A stretch of 64,000 nucleotides of DNA from positions 62,001-126,000 of the forward strand of contig NZ_JAKVIR010000012.1 in the NCBI RefSeq assembly GCF_022601975.1, in the 5' to 3' direction. Position numbers and translations under genes: made by a program. The notes under the pieces are model-generated. The model did no database searches. It was not told where the DNA came from and saw nothing but the letters and a program-made list of their open reading frames with translations. How positions within the stretch are numbered: position 1 is the stretch's first letter; each line of letters starts with the position of its first letter. The DNA is from Pontibacter sp. E15-1. Its GTDB lineage: Bacteria > Bacteroidota > Bacteroidia > Cytophagales > Hymenobacteraceae. Positions 53,311-62,849 of the stretch are shown here, piece by piece.

Positions 53311-53362
53311 TTCCGTATACACACCGGTATACCTCAATTCGTGGGCCTTAACTGGATCGATA

Positions 53363-54541
53363 ATGAAATACATCACCCGCACTGTCTGGATTTTGTCGAT
53401 CGTGAGCCTGTTCACCGATACGGCCAGCGAGATGCTATACCCCATCATGCCGCTCTACCTCAAGTCAATCGGCTTCTCCATTATCCTGATCGGGGTGCTG
53501 GAGGGAGTGGCAGAGGCCACGGCCGGGCTGAGCAAAGGCTATTTCGGGAAGCTGTCGGACAACACCGGCAAGCGGGTGCCGTTCGTGCAGCTCGGGTATG
53601 CCTTCAGCGCCGTTTCCAAACCGTTGCTGGCCCTTTTTATTTATCCGCTCTGGGTGTTTTTCGCCCGCACCATCGACCGTTTTGGCAAGGGCATCCGCAC
53701 CGGAGCCCGGGACGCCATTCTCTCTGAAGAGGCCACGCCTGCCACTAAAGGAAAAGTCTTCGGTTTCCACCGCTCCATGGACACGCTGGGCGCGGTGCTG
53801 GGGCCAGCCCTTGCCTTGCTCTATCTCTATTTTTACCCCGAGGATTACCGCACCCTGTTCTTCATCGCGTTTATACCAGGCGTGTTGGCCGTGGCCGCCT
53901 CGCTATACCTCAAAGACAACCGGGAACGCGTGGTAAAGTCCAAAACGACCACCCCCCTTTTCTCCTTTCTCCATTACTGGAAGGACAGCCCGGAAAGCTA
54001 CCGCAGACTGCTGATCGGGCTGCTGGCCTTCACGCTGTTCAATAGTTCCGATGTGTTTCTGCTGCTAAAGGCCAAGCAGGCGGGCCTCGACGATACCATG
54101 ATCATCGGCGTGTACATTTTCTACAACCTCGTGTATGCCCTGTTTGCGTTCCCGCTGGGGATTGTGGCTGATAATTTCGGGCTGAAGAAGATGTACCTGG
54201 CAGGGTTGGCCCTGTTTGCGCTCGTGTATTTCGGGATGGCGACCACCCACAGCACCTACGTGTTTTTCGGGCTGTTTTTCCTGTACGGCGTTTACGCAGC
54301 CGCCACCGAGGGCATTTCCAAAGCCTGGATCAGCAACATGGTGGATAAAAAGGACACGGCAACCGCCATCGGCACTTACTCCGGTTTCCAGAGCATCTGC
54401 ACCATGCTGGCCAGTTCGCTGGCGGGGTTCATCTGGTTTCAGTTTAGGGCCTCCGCCGTCTTTCTGGTTACAGGCGTTGCCACCCTGCTCATCATCGCTT
54501 ACCTGCTTTTTGCCGTACAAACAGTGGCCGCAAAGGTATAG
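53363..54541 (+). CDS. MFS transporter
   Basis: 392 residues from ATG 53363, giving 12 predicted helices. Starts VWILSIVSLFTDTASEMLYPIMPLYL; the loop 2-3 motif reads GYFGKLSDNTGKRVPFV, and FARTIDRFGKGIRTGARDAIL followed by GKVFGFHRSMDTLGAVLGP is typical of a widespread bacterial MFS subgroup of unassigned export function. No regulator or partner gene adjoins it. The substrate is unknown. Confidence 0.9.
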   Translation: MKYITRTVWILSIVSLFTDTASEMLYPIMPLYLKSIGFSIILIGVLEGVAEATAGLSKGYFGKLSDNTGKRVPFVQLGYAFSAVSKPLLALFIYPLWVFFARTIDRFGKGIRTGARDAILSEEATPATKGKVFGFHRSMDTLGAVLGPALALLYLYFYPEDYRTLFFIAFIPGVLAVAASLYLKDNRERVVKSKTTTPLFSFLHYWKDSPESYRRLLIGLLAFTLFNSSDVFLLLKAKQAGLDDTMIIGVYIFYNLVYALFAFPLGIVADNFGLKKMYLAGLALFALVYFGMATTHSTYVFFGLFFLYGVYAAATEGISKAWISNMVDKKDTATAIGTYSGFQSICTMLASSLAGFIWFQFRASAVFLVTGVATLLIIAYLLFAVQTVAAKV

Positions 54542-54553
54542 GTCCTCAGGGCT

Positions 54554-54589
54554 GTGCTTGCCACACCAACCTGCTGGTGCGGCAAGCAC
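54554..54589 (+). terminator. Terminator after the MFS gene
   Basis: GTGCTTGCC (54554-54562) pairs with GGCAAGCAC (54581-54589), with an inner CACCA/TGGTG stem, followed by ATTTTAT. Confidence 0.8.
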
Positions 54590-54635
54590 ATTTTATACCA
54601 TCAAAAAGGCAACGGGCAGGCAAACACAAAAAGAT

Positions 54636-55346
54636 ATGGATAAGATTGATTTTTCCGGGCTTCGGGCCATGTACGTAAACTGCACCCTGAAGAAATCTCC
54701 GGCCGTGAGCAATACGCAGGGTTTGATGGATGTGGCCATCCAGATCATGGAGAAGGAGGGCGTGACAGTTGACCAGCTACGCCTGATAGACCACGAGGTA
54801 GCCACCGGCGTTTACCCCGATATGACGGAACAAGGTTGGGAAAAGGATGAATGGCCGAAGCTGTTTAAGAAAATTTTCGCTGCTGATATCCTGATCATCG
54901 GCACGCCCATCTGGTTGGGGGAGAAGTCGTCGGTGGCCCAAAAGCTGATCGAGCGCCTGTATGGTATGAGCAGTAAGATGAACGATAAAGGACAGTACCT
55001 GTACTATGGCAAAGCGGGCGGCTGCATCGTGACGGGCAACGAAGACGGCGTGAAGCACTGTTCGATGGGCGTGCTATACGCCCTGCAGCACATTGGCTAT
55101 TCCATCGCCCCGCAGTCGGATTGCGGTTGGATCGGGGAGATAGGCCCCGGCCCGAGCTACCTCGACAAAGAAGCCAATGCCTTTCAGAACGACTTTACCA
55201 ACCGCAACACCACCTTCATGACCTACAATCTGCTGCACCTGGCCCGCATGCTGAAAGCCGCCAATGGCTATCCCGCCTACGGCAACTCCCGGAAAGACTG
55301 GGACAGCGGCACGCACTGGAGCTTCGAGAACCCGGAGTACCGCTAA
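54636..55346 (+). CDS. Flavodoxin-fold NAD(P)H-dependent reductase family protein
   Basis: 236 residues from ATG 54636; the frame stays open far upstream inside the MFS gene, but that part is out of frame with it and not protein-like. The fold begins LRAMYVNCTLKKSPAVSNTQGLM (phosphate-binding loop), with ADILIIGTPIWLGEKSSVAQKLIERLY (FMN-binding, about 88-115) and KAGGCIVTGNEDGVKHCSMGVLYALQHIGY. It is a predicted FMN-dependent reductase in the cytoplasm; substrate unknown. A dispersed palindrome follows its stop. Confidence 0.88.
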   Translation: MDKIDFSGLRAMYVNCTLKKSPAVSNTQGLMDVAIQIMEKEGVTVDQLRLIDHEVATGVYPDMTEQGWEKDEWPKLFKKIFAADILIIGTPIWLGEKSSVAQKLIERLYGMSSKMNDKGQYLYYGKAGGCIVTGNEDGVKHCSMGVLYALQHIGYSIAPQSDCGWIGEIGPGPSYLDKEANAFQNDFTNRNTTFMTYNLLHLARMLKAANGYPAYGNSRKDWDSGTHWSFENPEYR

Positions 55347-55352
55347 CTTATC

Positions 55353-55382
55353 TGTCATTTCGACCTAAGGGAGAAATCTGAG
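55353..55382. repeat. Dispersed TGTCATTTCGACC...GAAATCTGAG palindrome, copy 2
   Basis: TGTCATTTCGACC, TAAGG, GAGAAATCTGAG; same element as at 51038-51065, 7 bp after the flavodoxin-like gene. Confidence 0.6.
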
Positions 55383-55468
55383 TTTTGCAGCTCTTAACCT
55401 AACGCGGGAGGTATAAAATCTCCTCCCATACCTAAAAGCGGAACATCGTATTTTCCATGCGCTTCCGT

Positions 55469-55476
55469 TATCTTTG
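55469..55476 (+). promoter_or_regulatory. -7 element for the Nudix gene
   Basis: TATCTTTG matches TAnnTTTG exactly and lies 22 bp before the ATG at 55498. The -33 region (TTTT near 55451) is not at standard spacing. Confidence 0.5.
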
Positions 55477-55497
55477 CACCGGACCAAAAACCGAGCG

Positions 55498-56058
55498 ATG
55501 ATTGACGAAACCCACAACCCCTGGACCACCCTTTCCTCTGAGGACGTATACCAGAACCCCTGGATCAGGGTGCGCGAAGACCAGGTGCTCAACCCCAAAG
55601 GCGGCGAGGGCATCTACGGCGTGGTGAGCATGAAGAACAAGGCCATCGGCATCATACCCCTCGACGACGAAGGCTATACCTACCTGGTGGGGCAGTACCG
55701 CTACGCCCTCAACGAGTACAGTTGGGAGATACCCATGGGCGGCGGCCTGATCGAAAACGACATCCTGGAATCCGCGAAGCGGGAGCTGAAAGAGGAAACG
55801 GGCTTTACCGCCGGAAAATGGACCAATATCGCGCGGCTCCATACCTCCAACTCCGTGACCGACGAGGAGGGCTTTGTTTTTCTGGCGCAGGAACTAAAGC
55901 CCGGCGAAACCGCTTTTGAAGAAACCGAGGAACTGCACATCAAACGGGTGAAATTCTCGGAGGCCGTGCACATGGCCATGAGCAACCAGATCACCGACGC
56001 CATCAGCGTGGCAGGCATCCTGAAGGTTGCGTTGCTGCTGCAACAGCAGGAGGGCTAA
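55498..56058 (+). CDS. Nudix hydrolase (ADP-ribose pyrophosphatase-like)
   Basis: 186 residues from ATG 55498. The Nudix box GGGLIENDILESAKRELKEETGF (about 80-102) has the required REx2EExG core. Upstream GIIPLDDEGYTYLVGQYRYALNEYSWEIPMGG fits the ADP-ribose/ADP-sugar pyrophosphatase subgroup, which hydrolyses nucleotide sugars and ADP-ribose. The exact substrate is not certain. An exact -7 promoter element is just upstream. Confidence 0.92.
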   Translation: MIDETHNPWTTLSSEDVYQNPWIRVREDQVLNPKGGEGIYGVVSMKNKAIGIIPLDDEGYTYLVGQYRYALNEYSWEIPMGGGLIENDILESAKRELKEETGFTAGKWTNIARLHTSNSVTDEEGFVFLAQELKPGETAFEETEELHIKRVKFSEAVHMAMSNQITDAISVAGILKVALLLQQQEG

Positions 56059-56121
56059 TCTATACCATTGGTGCCGGGCGGTGCGTTTATACCATACACG
56101 GAGCGGCGATATCCCGTTGAA

Positions 56122-56152
56122 TTTGTACAATAAGCGAGAATGATTACTTTTG
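56122..56152 (+). promoter_or_regulatory. Exact promoter ending 5 bp before the plsC start codon
   Basis: TTTG (56122-56125), 19 bp, TACTTTTG (56145-56152): a full match to the Bacteroidota consensus. Because transcription starts about 6-8 nt after the -7 element, the mRNA would begin at or next to the ATG at 56158, that is, leaderless. Confidence 0.65.
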
Positions 56153-56157
56153 GATAA

Positions 56158-56958
56158 ATGAAAGCGGTCAAGTATATCGGACAACGGATTTATACCACCT
56201 GGTGCTGCACCTGGTTTGTGCTTCCGTTTGTGGTTAGCTACCCTGCGCAGGCGCTCCTGATCCGGAAGGAGAAGTGGTGGCACCGCGTGCACAACATCAA
56301 CCGGGGCTGGTCTACGGTGTTCCTGCGCATGTTCCTGGCCCCGCTGCAGGTAGAATGGCGCATGAAGTTCGACCCGGCCCGCCGCTATATTTTCACGGCC
56401 AACCACAGCTCCTACCTGGATATCCCGATGATGCTGCATACCATCCCCGGATTTCTTAACTTTGTGGGTAAGAGCTCGCTGGCTAAGGTGCCACTGTGGG
56501 GCAAGGTATACGATAAATTATACATCACCGTAGACCGCCGCAACCCGGTGAGCAGCGCCCGGAGCTATATAAAATCAGTCAGGACGTTGGAGCAGGGCCG
56601 CAATCTGGCGATCTTCCCGGAGGGCACGATCCCGAAAACGGCAGGCGAGAAGCTGATGGCCTTTAAGGACGGTCCGTTTAAGCTGGCCATCGAGAAGCAG
56701 CTGCCCGTGGTGCCGGTAACCATGCCCTACAACCAGCACTTCCTGCCCGACCTGGACGGGAAGCTGAAAGTGCGCTGGCACCCGCTCAAGATCATCGTGC
56801 ACGAGCCGATCGAGACGCAGGGCATGACGCTGGCAAACCTGCCCGAGCTGAAAGAGCGGGTATTTAACATCATTCAAACAGAACTAACGAAACACACTAA
56901 GACGCATGTCAACGGATATTCAGACTATCAAGAAATTAGCACACTTAGCCAGGCTTGA
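56158..56958 (+). CDS. plsC: 1-acyl-sn-glycerol-3-phosphate acyltransferase
   Basis: 266 residues. It acylates lysophosphatidic acid to phosphatidic acid at the inner membrane. An N-terminal hydrophobic helix (LPFVVSYPAQALLI region) is followed by FTANHSSYLDIPMM (NHx4D, about 80-93), FVGKSSLAKVP, and AIFPEGTIPKTAGEKLMAFKDG (about 155-176). The last about 17 codons overlap the start of gatC in another frame (53 bp), so the C-terminal tail is probably under little constraint. The promoter suggests leaderless translation. Confidence 0.92.
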   Translation: MKAVKYIGQRIYTTWCCTWFVLPFVVSYPAQALLIRKEKWWHRVHNINRGWSTVFLRMFLAPLQVEWRMKFDPARRYIFTANHSSYLDIPMMLHTIPGFLNFVGKSSLAKVPLWGKVYDKLYITVDRRNPVSSARSYIKSVRTLEQGRNLAIFPEGTIPKTAGEKLMAFKDGPFKLAIEKQLPVVPVTMPYNQHFLPDLDGKLKVRWHPLKIIVHEPIETQGMTLANLPELKERVFNIIQTELTKHTKTHVNGYSDYQEISTLSQA

Positions 56959-57193
56959 GTTTAACGAGGAGAAAGAGCAGGCCATGCTTCAGGACCTGAA
57001 CAAGATCCTGAACTGGATGGACAAGCTGCGCGAGCTCGACACCACGGCCGTGGAGCCCCTGACGCACATGTCGGAGGAGGTGAACGTGCTGCGCGAGGAT
57101 ATCCGCAAGAACACCGTGTCGCACGAGGAGGCGCTCCTGAACGCCCCTAAAAAAGACTCTGACTATTTCCGGGTACCGAAAGTGCTGGAGTAA
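56906..57193 (+). CDS. gatC: Asp-tRNA(Asn)/Glu-tRNA(Gln) amidotransferase subunit C
   Basis: 95 residues, the normal GatC length. It stabilises GatA/GatB, which convert Glu-tRNA(Gln) or Asp-tRNA(Asn) to the amidated forms. Typical sequence: IKKLAHLARLEFNEEKEQAM, LNKILNWMDKLRELDTTAVEPLTHM and a C-terminal DSDYFRVPKVLE. It overlaps plsC by 53 bp, so translation is likely coupled. gatA and gatB are elsewhere. Confidence 0.95.
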   Translation: MSTDIQTIKKLAHLARLEFNEEKEQAMLQDLNKILNWMDKLRELDTTAVEPLTHMSEEVNVLREDIRKNTVSHEEALLNAPKKDSDYFRVPKVLE

Positions 57194-57319
57194 CCCACTA
57201 CCATAAGTAAAAAGACAGGTTTGGTTTGCTTTGGCTGCCGGGCAAAGTCCCTGTAGCCAACGCTGCGCGTGCGGGGTTGAATATGTCTTGTGTCTTGATA
57301 CTTGTGTCGCCTCACCTAT

Positions 57320-60300
57320 ATGAACAAAATCAAGTTTTGGAAAGCCTGGGATACTTCTATCAAGTATCCCTATCTTTTTCTGCTGCTGCTGGGAGTGCTG
57401 GCCCTGCTCCTGGGGGTATACCATTATTTTACCGGAGAGGACCTGGCCTTTGGCTGGGATAAAATCACGGACCTGCAGGTGGTGCCGGTGCCGGTGCACG
57501 AGGTGACGCGCTTGCTGGAGCCCTTCACGCTGGCCGCCGACGGCTACCTGCTCTTCGAGCAGTATGACGTGGGCCTGCCCGCCATCAACACCGTGGCCGC
57601 CACTCTGCTGCTGGGTATCCTGGCCATTTGCCTCGCCTTTTACACGGCGGCCATCAGCACCATGCGCCGGCTGCCCTACTTCGGTGGGGTGCTGCTGCTG
57701 ATGCTCTTTCTGGCCACCTTCAACCTCGATCTGCTGGGCAGCCTCGGCAATGGCGCCAGCCAGATGCTCCTCCTGATCACGATTGGGCTGCTGGCCACCA
57801 CGAGTTACGCGTTTCAGGCATTCTGGCCGCAGGTCACGTTCTCGCTGCGGCTGCTTGCCATGCTGGTGCTCATCCTGATCGTCGGCCTGATGGTGTATGG
57901 CGTGGCCCAGTTCCCGGCCGAGCTGGTGACGCTGCATCTGGTTAGCTACAGCTCCATCGGCGCGCTGGTGGCCACCGTGCTGTTTATGGTATGGGTGGCC
58001 TACGAAAATGTGAACGCCCTGCTCTGGCTCAACACACAGGCAAAAGCCCCGGAAAAGCGGCTCAGCATGTGGCAGTTTGTGCTCATCAGCATGCTGTACC
58101 TCACCAACCTGGTGCTGCTGTACCTGCGCAACGTGGGCTACCTGCACCTCGACCTGTTCTACATCAACGGCTACGTGATCCTGCTGCTCTCTACGGTGGC
58201 GGGCTTTTGGGGCATGCGGCAGCGCGAGGCTTACTACAAGCGCCTTTTCCTGTTCCGCCCCACGGGGGCCGTGCTCTACCTCGTCTTCGCCACCATCGCC
58301 TTCCTGAGCATCGGCTACGCCTTTGCCACGGCCAACGATCCGCTCACGGTCTTTTTCCACGACATGATCGTGTACACGCACCTGGCGTTCGGGGCCGGGT
58401 TCTTCCTCTACATCATGCTTAATTTCGGGCGGCTGATAGACCAGCGCCTGCCCGTATACAAAGTGGTGTATGAGCCCAGAAGCTTTTCGCTTTTCTCGTT
58501 TGCCCTGATGAGCCTGATTGCCTGCGCCATACTGGTGATGCGCACGCAGTACCGATCTTATTTCGATGTGCAGGCAGGGTACTACAATTACCTCGGAGAC
58601 CTGTATACCGCCTCCGACAACAGCATTCTGGCGGAGCGCTTCTATCAGGAGAGCGACCTGTATGACGCCAACAACGTGAAGGCGAACTACAGCCTGGCTG
58701 CCCGCTACCGGCAGCAGAACCAGCGGAACAACGAGATCTTGCGGCTGAAAGACGCCATTGCGAAGCGCCCTAGCCCGAAACTGTACGTGCGACTGGGCAA
58801 TCTCTACGACGAGAAACAGTTTTTCTTCGAGAAGCTGTACGTGCTGCAGGAGGGGGCGGAGAAGTTCCCGGAAAGTGGCGAGCTCTACAACAACCTGGCC
58901 CTGCTGTATGCCCAGACCAGCGTGCAGGACAGCACCGCCTACTACTTCGACCTGGCGCAGCATTACAGCCATGACAAAGACTTTGTGCGGAGCAACAGGC
59001 TGGCCTTTTATACCCGCCAGGCCCTGCTGGGCCCCGCCAAGGAAGTGCTGGAAGATAGCCGGTCGGGCAAGAGCAAGGCCCTGCGCAGCAACATGGCTAC
59101 CCTGCGCCAGCTGCTCGGCCTGGACTGGCAGACCGACGAGACCTTCATGCCCGACTCGCTGCAGGCCGTGGAGGACTTCACGCTGTTTTACAACGAAACC
59201 ATCAGCCGGCTCGACAAAGGCGACACCACCCGCCTGAAAGGCATCAACGCCTACCTGGCCTCGCCGGCCAACCAGGTGTTTTATACCGATCTGCTCTACC
59301 TGAAAGGCCTCGTGCACCATTACAACGGCCTGCCCAAAGAGGGCAGGCGGGTGGTGGAGAACCTGGCCCTGCAGTCGGAGCGCAACAGCGGCTACTACTA
59401 CAACGCGCTGGGCCAGTGGATGCTGGAGGAGGAGAACTATCGCGCCGCGGCGGCTTACTTTAAGCAGGCAAAAGACCATGGCTATACCTCCGCTTACCTG
59501 AGCCATGGGTATGCGCTGGCGCTGGCGCATCAGCCCCGGGAGGCACTGGCGGCGCTTCAGGAAGTAGGCTACACAGAGAATGAGGCGGCCATCGGCGTGG
59601 CCCAGGACCTGGCCGAGGTGCTGCAGCAGGACGTGAAAACCATCGCCACCGAGGTGCCCGACAAAGAGAAAGTCCAGTATCTGCTCACCTTCCTGCCCCA
59701 GCTCAGCGAGGCAGACATGGAAACGCTGGTGCGGGCCGTGACCGAGAAAGACCTGAAGCGCAGGGCCCTGGTGGCGCGCGTGGCATACCTGTTGGGCAAG
59801 CGCCGCTGGGCCGCCGCCTACCAGGCCATACAGGAAGCCTCGCCGCAGCTGCAGCCCGAAGGCGAACTGCGGTCGGCCCTGAACCTGCAGCAGCTGCAGG
59901 TATGGCTGCACACCGAGCGCTACGACGCGCTCCTCAACAAGATGGACAAGCTATACCTCACAGACCGCGACAAGCGCAAGGGGCTGTACTTTAAGGCCCG
60001 GGTTGCCGAGGCCAGGGGCCGGAAGGAGGAGGCCGCCGCACGGTATGACCAGGCCCTGAAGATGCTCCTCTACGACGAGGAGGTGGTGCTGGCCGCCGCC
60101 GACTTCTACAAAAGCTACAAGCCCAAAGGAGAACAGGCCTACAACATCCTGCTCAGCGGCATCACCTATAACCCCTATGCAGCCGGGCTGCAAAAAGCCT
60201 ACGCGCTGGAAAGCCTGGAGCAAGGGCTGTTCAGTTACGCGGAGCAGGCGCAGGAAAACTTGTGCAGCTTGCTTGATCCGTCAGAATATAGTACATTTAG

Positions 60301-60361
60301 TGAGAAATTAGAACAGAAACGCCAGGAGATAGCGGCCCGTGCCGACGAATGGCAACAATGA
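57320..60361 (+). CDS. Large membrane protein with C-terminal TPR repeats (hypothetical)
   Basis: 1013 residues from ATG 57320. The N-terminal about 390 residues carry about ten hydrophobic helices ([61 protein letters not shown]). The rest is soluble and made of TPR-like helical pairs ([72 protein letters not shown]). It looks like a membrane-tethered scaffold. I recognise no named family and no catalytic motif. An ABC ATPase gene follows 10 bp downstream, but this protein does not look like an ABC permease. Confidence 0.8.
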   Translation: MNKIKFWKAWDTSIKYPYLFLLLLGVLALLLGVYHYFTGEDLAFGWDKITDLQVVPVPVHEVTRLLEPFTLAADGYLLFEQYDVGLPAINTVAATLLLGILAICLAFYTAAISTMRRLPYFGGVLLLMLFLATFNLDLLGSLGNGASQMLLLITIGLLATTSYAFQAFWPQVTFSLRLLAMLVLILIVGLMVYGVAQFPAELVTLHLVSYSSIGALVATVLFMVWVAYENVNALLWLNTQAKAPEKRLSMWQFVLISMLYLTNLVLLYLRNVGYLHLDLFYINGYVILLLSTVAGFWGMRQREAYYKRLFLFRPTGAVLYLVFATIAFLSIGYAFATANDPLTVFFHDMIVYTHLAFGAGFFLYIMLNFGRLIDQRLPVYKVVYEPRSFSLFSFALMSLIACAILVMRTQYRSYFDVQAGYYNYLGDLYTASDNSILAERFYQESDLYDANNVKANYSLAARYRQQNQRNNEILRLKDAIAKRPSPKLYVRLGNLYDEKQFFFEKLYVLQEGAEKFPESGELYNNLALLYAQTSVQDSTAYYFDLAQHYSHDKDFVRSNRLAFYTRQALLGPAKEVLEDSRSGKSKALRSNMATLRQLLGLDWQTDETFMPDSLQAVEDFTLFYNETISRLDKGDTTRLKGINAYLASPANQVFYTDLLYLKGLVHHYNGLPKEGRRVVENLALQSERNSGYYYNALGQWMLEEENYRAAAAYFKQAKDHGYTSAYLSHGYALALAHQPREALAALQEVGYTENEAAIGVAQDLAEVLQQDVKTIATEVPDKEKVQYLLTFLPQLSEADMETLVRAVTEKDLKRRALVARVAYLLGKRRWAAAYQAIQEASPQLQPEGELRSALNLQQLQVWLHTERYDALLNKMDKLYLTDRDKRKGLYFKARVAEARGRKEEAAARYDQALKMLLYDEEVVLAAADFYKSYKPKGEQAYNILLSGITYNPYAAGLQKAYALESLEQGLFSYAEQAQENLCSLLDPSEYSTFSEKLEQKRQEIAARADEWQQ

Positions 60362-60371
60362 AAAAGGCCGT

Positions 60372-61100
60372 ATGAACGTACTGATCGAAACGCACGACAT
60401 CTCGAAAATATACCGCATGGGCGCGGAAACCATACACGCCCTTAAGTCGGTGTCTATCACGATAACCAAAGGCGAGTATGTGGCCTTTATGGGGCCGTCA
60501 GGCTCTGGCAAGTCTACGTTCATGAACATCATCGGCTGCCTCGACACCCCCACCGGCGGCACCTATATCCTCAACGGCAACGACGTGAGCAACATGACCG
60601 ACAACGAGCTGGCCGAGGTGCGCAACAAGGAGATTGGGTTCGTGTTCCAGACCTTTAACCTGCTACCCCGCCAGTCGTCTTTAGACAATGTGGCCCTGCC
60701 GCTGATTTACGCCGGTTACGGCAAGAGCGCGCGCGAGGAGAAGGCGCAGCGGGCGCTGGAGAGCGTAGGTCTCGGCACCCGCGGCAAGCACAAGCCGAAC
60801 GAGCTTTCGGGAGGCCAGCGGCAGCGTGTGGCCATCGCGCGCGCCCTGATCAACAACCCCAGCATCATCCTGGCCGATGAGCCCACCGGAAACCTGGACT
60901 CCAAGACATCCTACGAGATCATGGAGCTGTTTGAGGACCTGCACTCCAAGGGAAACACCATCATCATGGTGACCCACGAGGAGGACATCGCCAAGTACGC
61001 GCACCGCATCATCCGGATGCGCGACGGCCTGATCGAGTCTGACACCATAAACGAGGATTTTGCGACTGCCGGGAAACTGCAGTCGCCGCACCACCCATGA
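60372..61100 (+). CDS. ABC transporter ATP-binding protein (MacB/LolD type)
   Basis: 242 residues from ATG 60372. Walker [16 protein letters not shown] (about 40-54), Q-loop [13 protein letters not shown], signature [15 protein letters not shown] (about 143-157), Walker [13 protein letters not shown] (about 165-176) and switch His in [12 protein letters not shown]. It belongs to the MacB/LolD/FtsE-like exporter ATPase group. No FtsX/MacB-type permease is adjacent; the only membrane neighbour is the TPR protein upstream. The stop overlaps the start of the next gene by 4 bp (ATGA), so the operon is translationally coupled. Confidence 0.93.
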   Translation: MNVLIETHDISKIYRMGAETIHALKSVSITITKGEYVAFMGPSGSGKSTFMNIIGCLDTPTGGTYILNGNDVSNMTDNELAEVRNKEIGFVFQTFNLLPRQSSLDNVALPLIYAGYGKSAREEKAQRALESVGLGTRGKHKPNELSGGQRQRVAIARALINNPSIILADEPTGNLDSKTSYEIMELFEDLHSKGNTIIMVTHEEDIAKYAHRIIRMRDGLIESDTINEDFATAGKLQSPHHP

Positions 61101-61645
61101 AACTATACACCAAAACAGGCGATAACGGCACCACCGCGCTCATCGGGGGCACCCGCGTGGCCAAGTCTGACTTGCGCATCGAAGCTTACGGCACCGTGGA
61201 CGAGCTGAACTCCTACATCGGGCTGGTGCGCGACCAGGACGTGAATCAGGGGCGCGCCGCCGTGCTGAAGGAAGTGCAGGACCGCCTGTTTACCATCGGC
61301 GCCTTGCTGGCCACCGACCCAGAGAAGTCGAGGATGAAAACCCCCGACCTGCACGAGGAGGACATTGCCCTGCTTGAGCAGGAAATAGACAGGATGACGG
61401 CCGAGGTGCCGCCGCTGCGCGCCTTCGTGCTGCCGGGCGGCCACCAGTCTGTCTCCTTCTGCCATGTGGCGCGTTGTGTGTGCCGTCGGGCAGAGCGCCT
61501 CGCCATTCATCTGCAGGAGCATTCGCCAGTGGAAGAGCTGGTTATAAAATACCTGAACAGACTGTCTGACTATCTGTTTGCACTTTGCCGTAAAATGACC
61601 CAGGAGCTCGGCGCCGAGGAAATAACCTGGCAGCCGCGTGTCTGA
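61097..61645 (+). CDS. Cob(I)alamin adenosyltransferase, PduO type
   Basis: 182 residues. It transfers adenosyl from ATP to cob(I)alamin, giving adenosylcobalamin. Motifs: [21 protein letters not shown] (ATP-binding), [40 protein letters not shown] and [14 protein letters not shown]. Its product is the cofactor of the MutA/MutB mutase encoded earlier in the window. It overlaps the ABC ATPase gene by 4 bp and is followed after 28 bp by ilvE. Confidence 0.95.
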   Translation: MKLYTKTGDNGTTALIGGTRVAKSDLRIEAYGTVDELNSYIGLVRDQDVNQGRAAVLKEVQDRLFTIGALLATDPEKSRMKTPDLHEEDIALLEQEIDRMTAEVPPLRAFVLPGGHQSVSFCHVARCVCRRAERLAIHLQEHSPVEELVIKYLNRLSDYLFALCRKMTQELGAEEITWQPRV

Positions 61646-61673
61646 AATAATTATCAACAAAAAACAAATCACT

Positions 61674-62747
61674 ATGTCAGTGGATACACTCACTATACCT
61701 ACTCAGCGTGCCGAAACATCACGCATCTCGGAGGTGGACTTCAACAACCTGCAGTTCGGGAAAACTTTCTCAGACCATATGTTCATGGTCGATTACAAGG
61801 ACGGAGCCTGGCAGGAGCCGCAAGTGGTGCCTTACGGCAACATGTCGCTGAGCCCGGCCACTTCTTCGCTGCACTATGGCCAGGCCCTGTTTGAGGGGAT
61901 GAAAGCCTACAAGGACAAGAACGGCGATATCCTTCTCTTCAGACCCTTGGCTAACCTGCAGCGCCTCAACAAGTCGGCGGAGCGCCTGTGCATGCCCGAG
62001 TTGCCGGAAGACCTGTTTATGCAGGGACTGGAGCAGCTGCTGAAGCTGGACAAAGACTGGGTGCCTACGCAAGAGGGAAGCTCGCTATACATCCGCCCGG
62101 TGATGTTCGCCACAGACGACTACATCGGTGTAAGGGCATCGCTCACGTACCGCTTCCTGATCATCACCTGCCCGGTGGGCAAGTACTACGACAAGCCTGT
62201 GAAAGTAGCGGTGGAGCCGCACTACGTACGCTCGGCAGAGGGGGGCGCAGGCTATGCCAAAGCCGCCGGAAACTATGCCGCCGCCTTGCTGCCATCGCGC
62301 AAAATGCAGGAGAAGGGGTATGACCAGCTGATCTGGACAGACGCAAAGGAACACAAGTACGTGGAGGAGTCGGGTACGATGAACGTGATGTTCGTGATCG
62401 ACGACGTGCTGGTGACGCCAAGCCTGAGCACCAGCATCCTGCACGGCGTGACCCGCGACAGCGTGCTGCAGGTAGCCAAAGACCTGGGGTATAAAGTAGA
62501 GGAGCGCAAGGTGGCCGTAGACGAGGTGATTGAGGCACAGAAGGCCGGCAAGCTGAAAGAGGCGTTCGGAACCGGAACGGCGGCCATCATCTCGCAGATC
62601 GCCCTGATCCACCACGACGGCACCGACTATGAATTGCCAGCCGTGGAAGGCCGCGAGATCTCGAACCGCGTAGCCGAAGAGCTGAACAAAATCAGAACCG
62701 GCCAGGCGCCCGATACCCACAACTGGGTGCACAAAGTTAGCCTGTAA
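61674..62747 (+). CDS. ilvE: Branched-chain amino acid aminotransferase
   Basis: 357 residues from ATG 61674. PLP-dependent class IV aminotransferase that interconverts Leu/Ile/Val and their 2-oxo acids with glutamate. Motifs: SSLHYGQALFEGMKAYKD (about 62-79), the Tyr/Arg pocket in YIRPVMFATDDYIGV, KAAGNYAAALLPSRKM (about 195-210, PLP Lys region), WTDAKEHKYVEESGTMNVMFV and EAFGTGTAAIISQI. The 357-residue length fits the longer eukaryote-like/Bacteroidota subgroup. Probably co-transcribed with the preceding genes; degradation of Val/Ile gives propionyl-CoA, the feed for the mutase pathway. Confidence 0.95.
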   Translation: MSVDTLTIPTQRAETSRISEVDFNNLQFGKTFSDHMFMVDYKDGAWQEPQVVPYGNMSLSPATSSLHYGQALFEGMKAYKDKNGDILLFRPLANLQRLNKSAERLCMPELPEDLFMQGLEQLLKLDKDWVPTQEGSSLYIRPVMFATDDYIGVRASLTYRFLIITCPVGKYYDKPVKVAVEPHYVRSAEGGAGYAKAAGNYAAALLPSRKMQEKGYDQLIWTDAKEHKYVEESGTMNVMFVIDDVLVTPSLSTSILHGVTRDSVLQVAKDLGYKVEERKVAVDEVIEAQKAGKLKEAFGTGTAAIISQIALIHHDGTDYELPAVEGREISNRVAEELNKIRTGQAPDTHNWVHKVSL

Positions 62748-62849
62748 CAATTAAATCAGAGACGGGTGCTGCTGTATAAGTTGATAGGCTTGTATGGCAG
62801 CATTTCGTTTTTTATACAGTATACATCATCTACATAAACACTAAAACCC

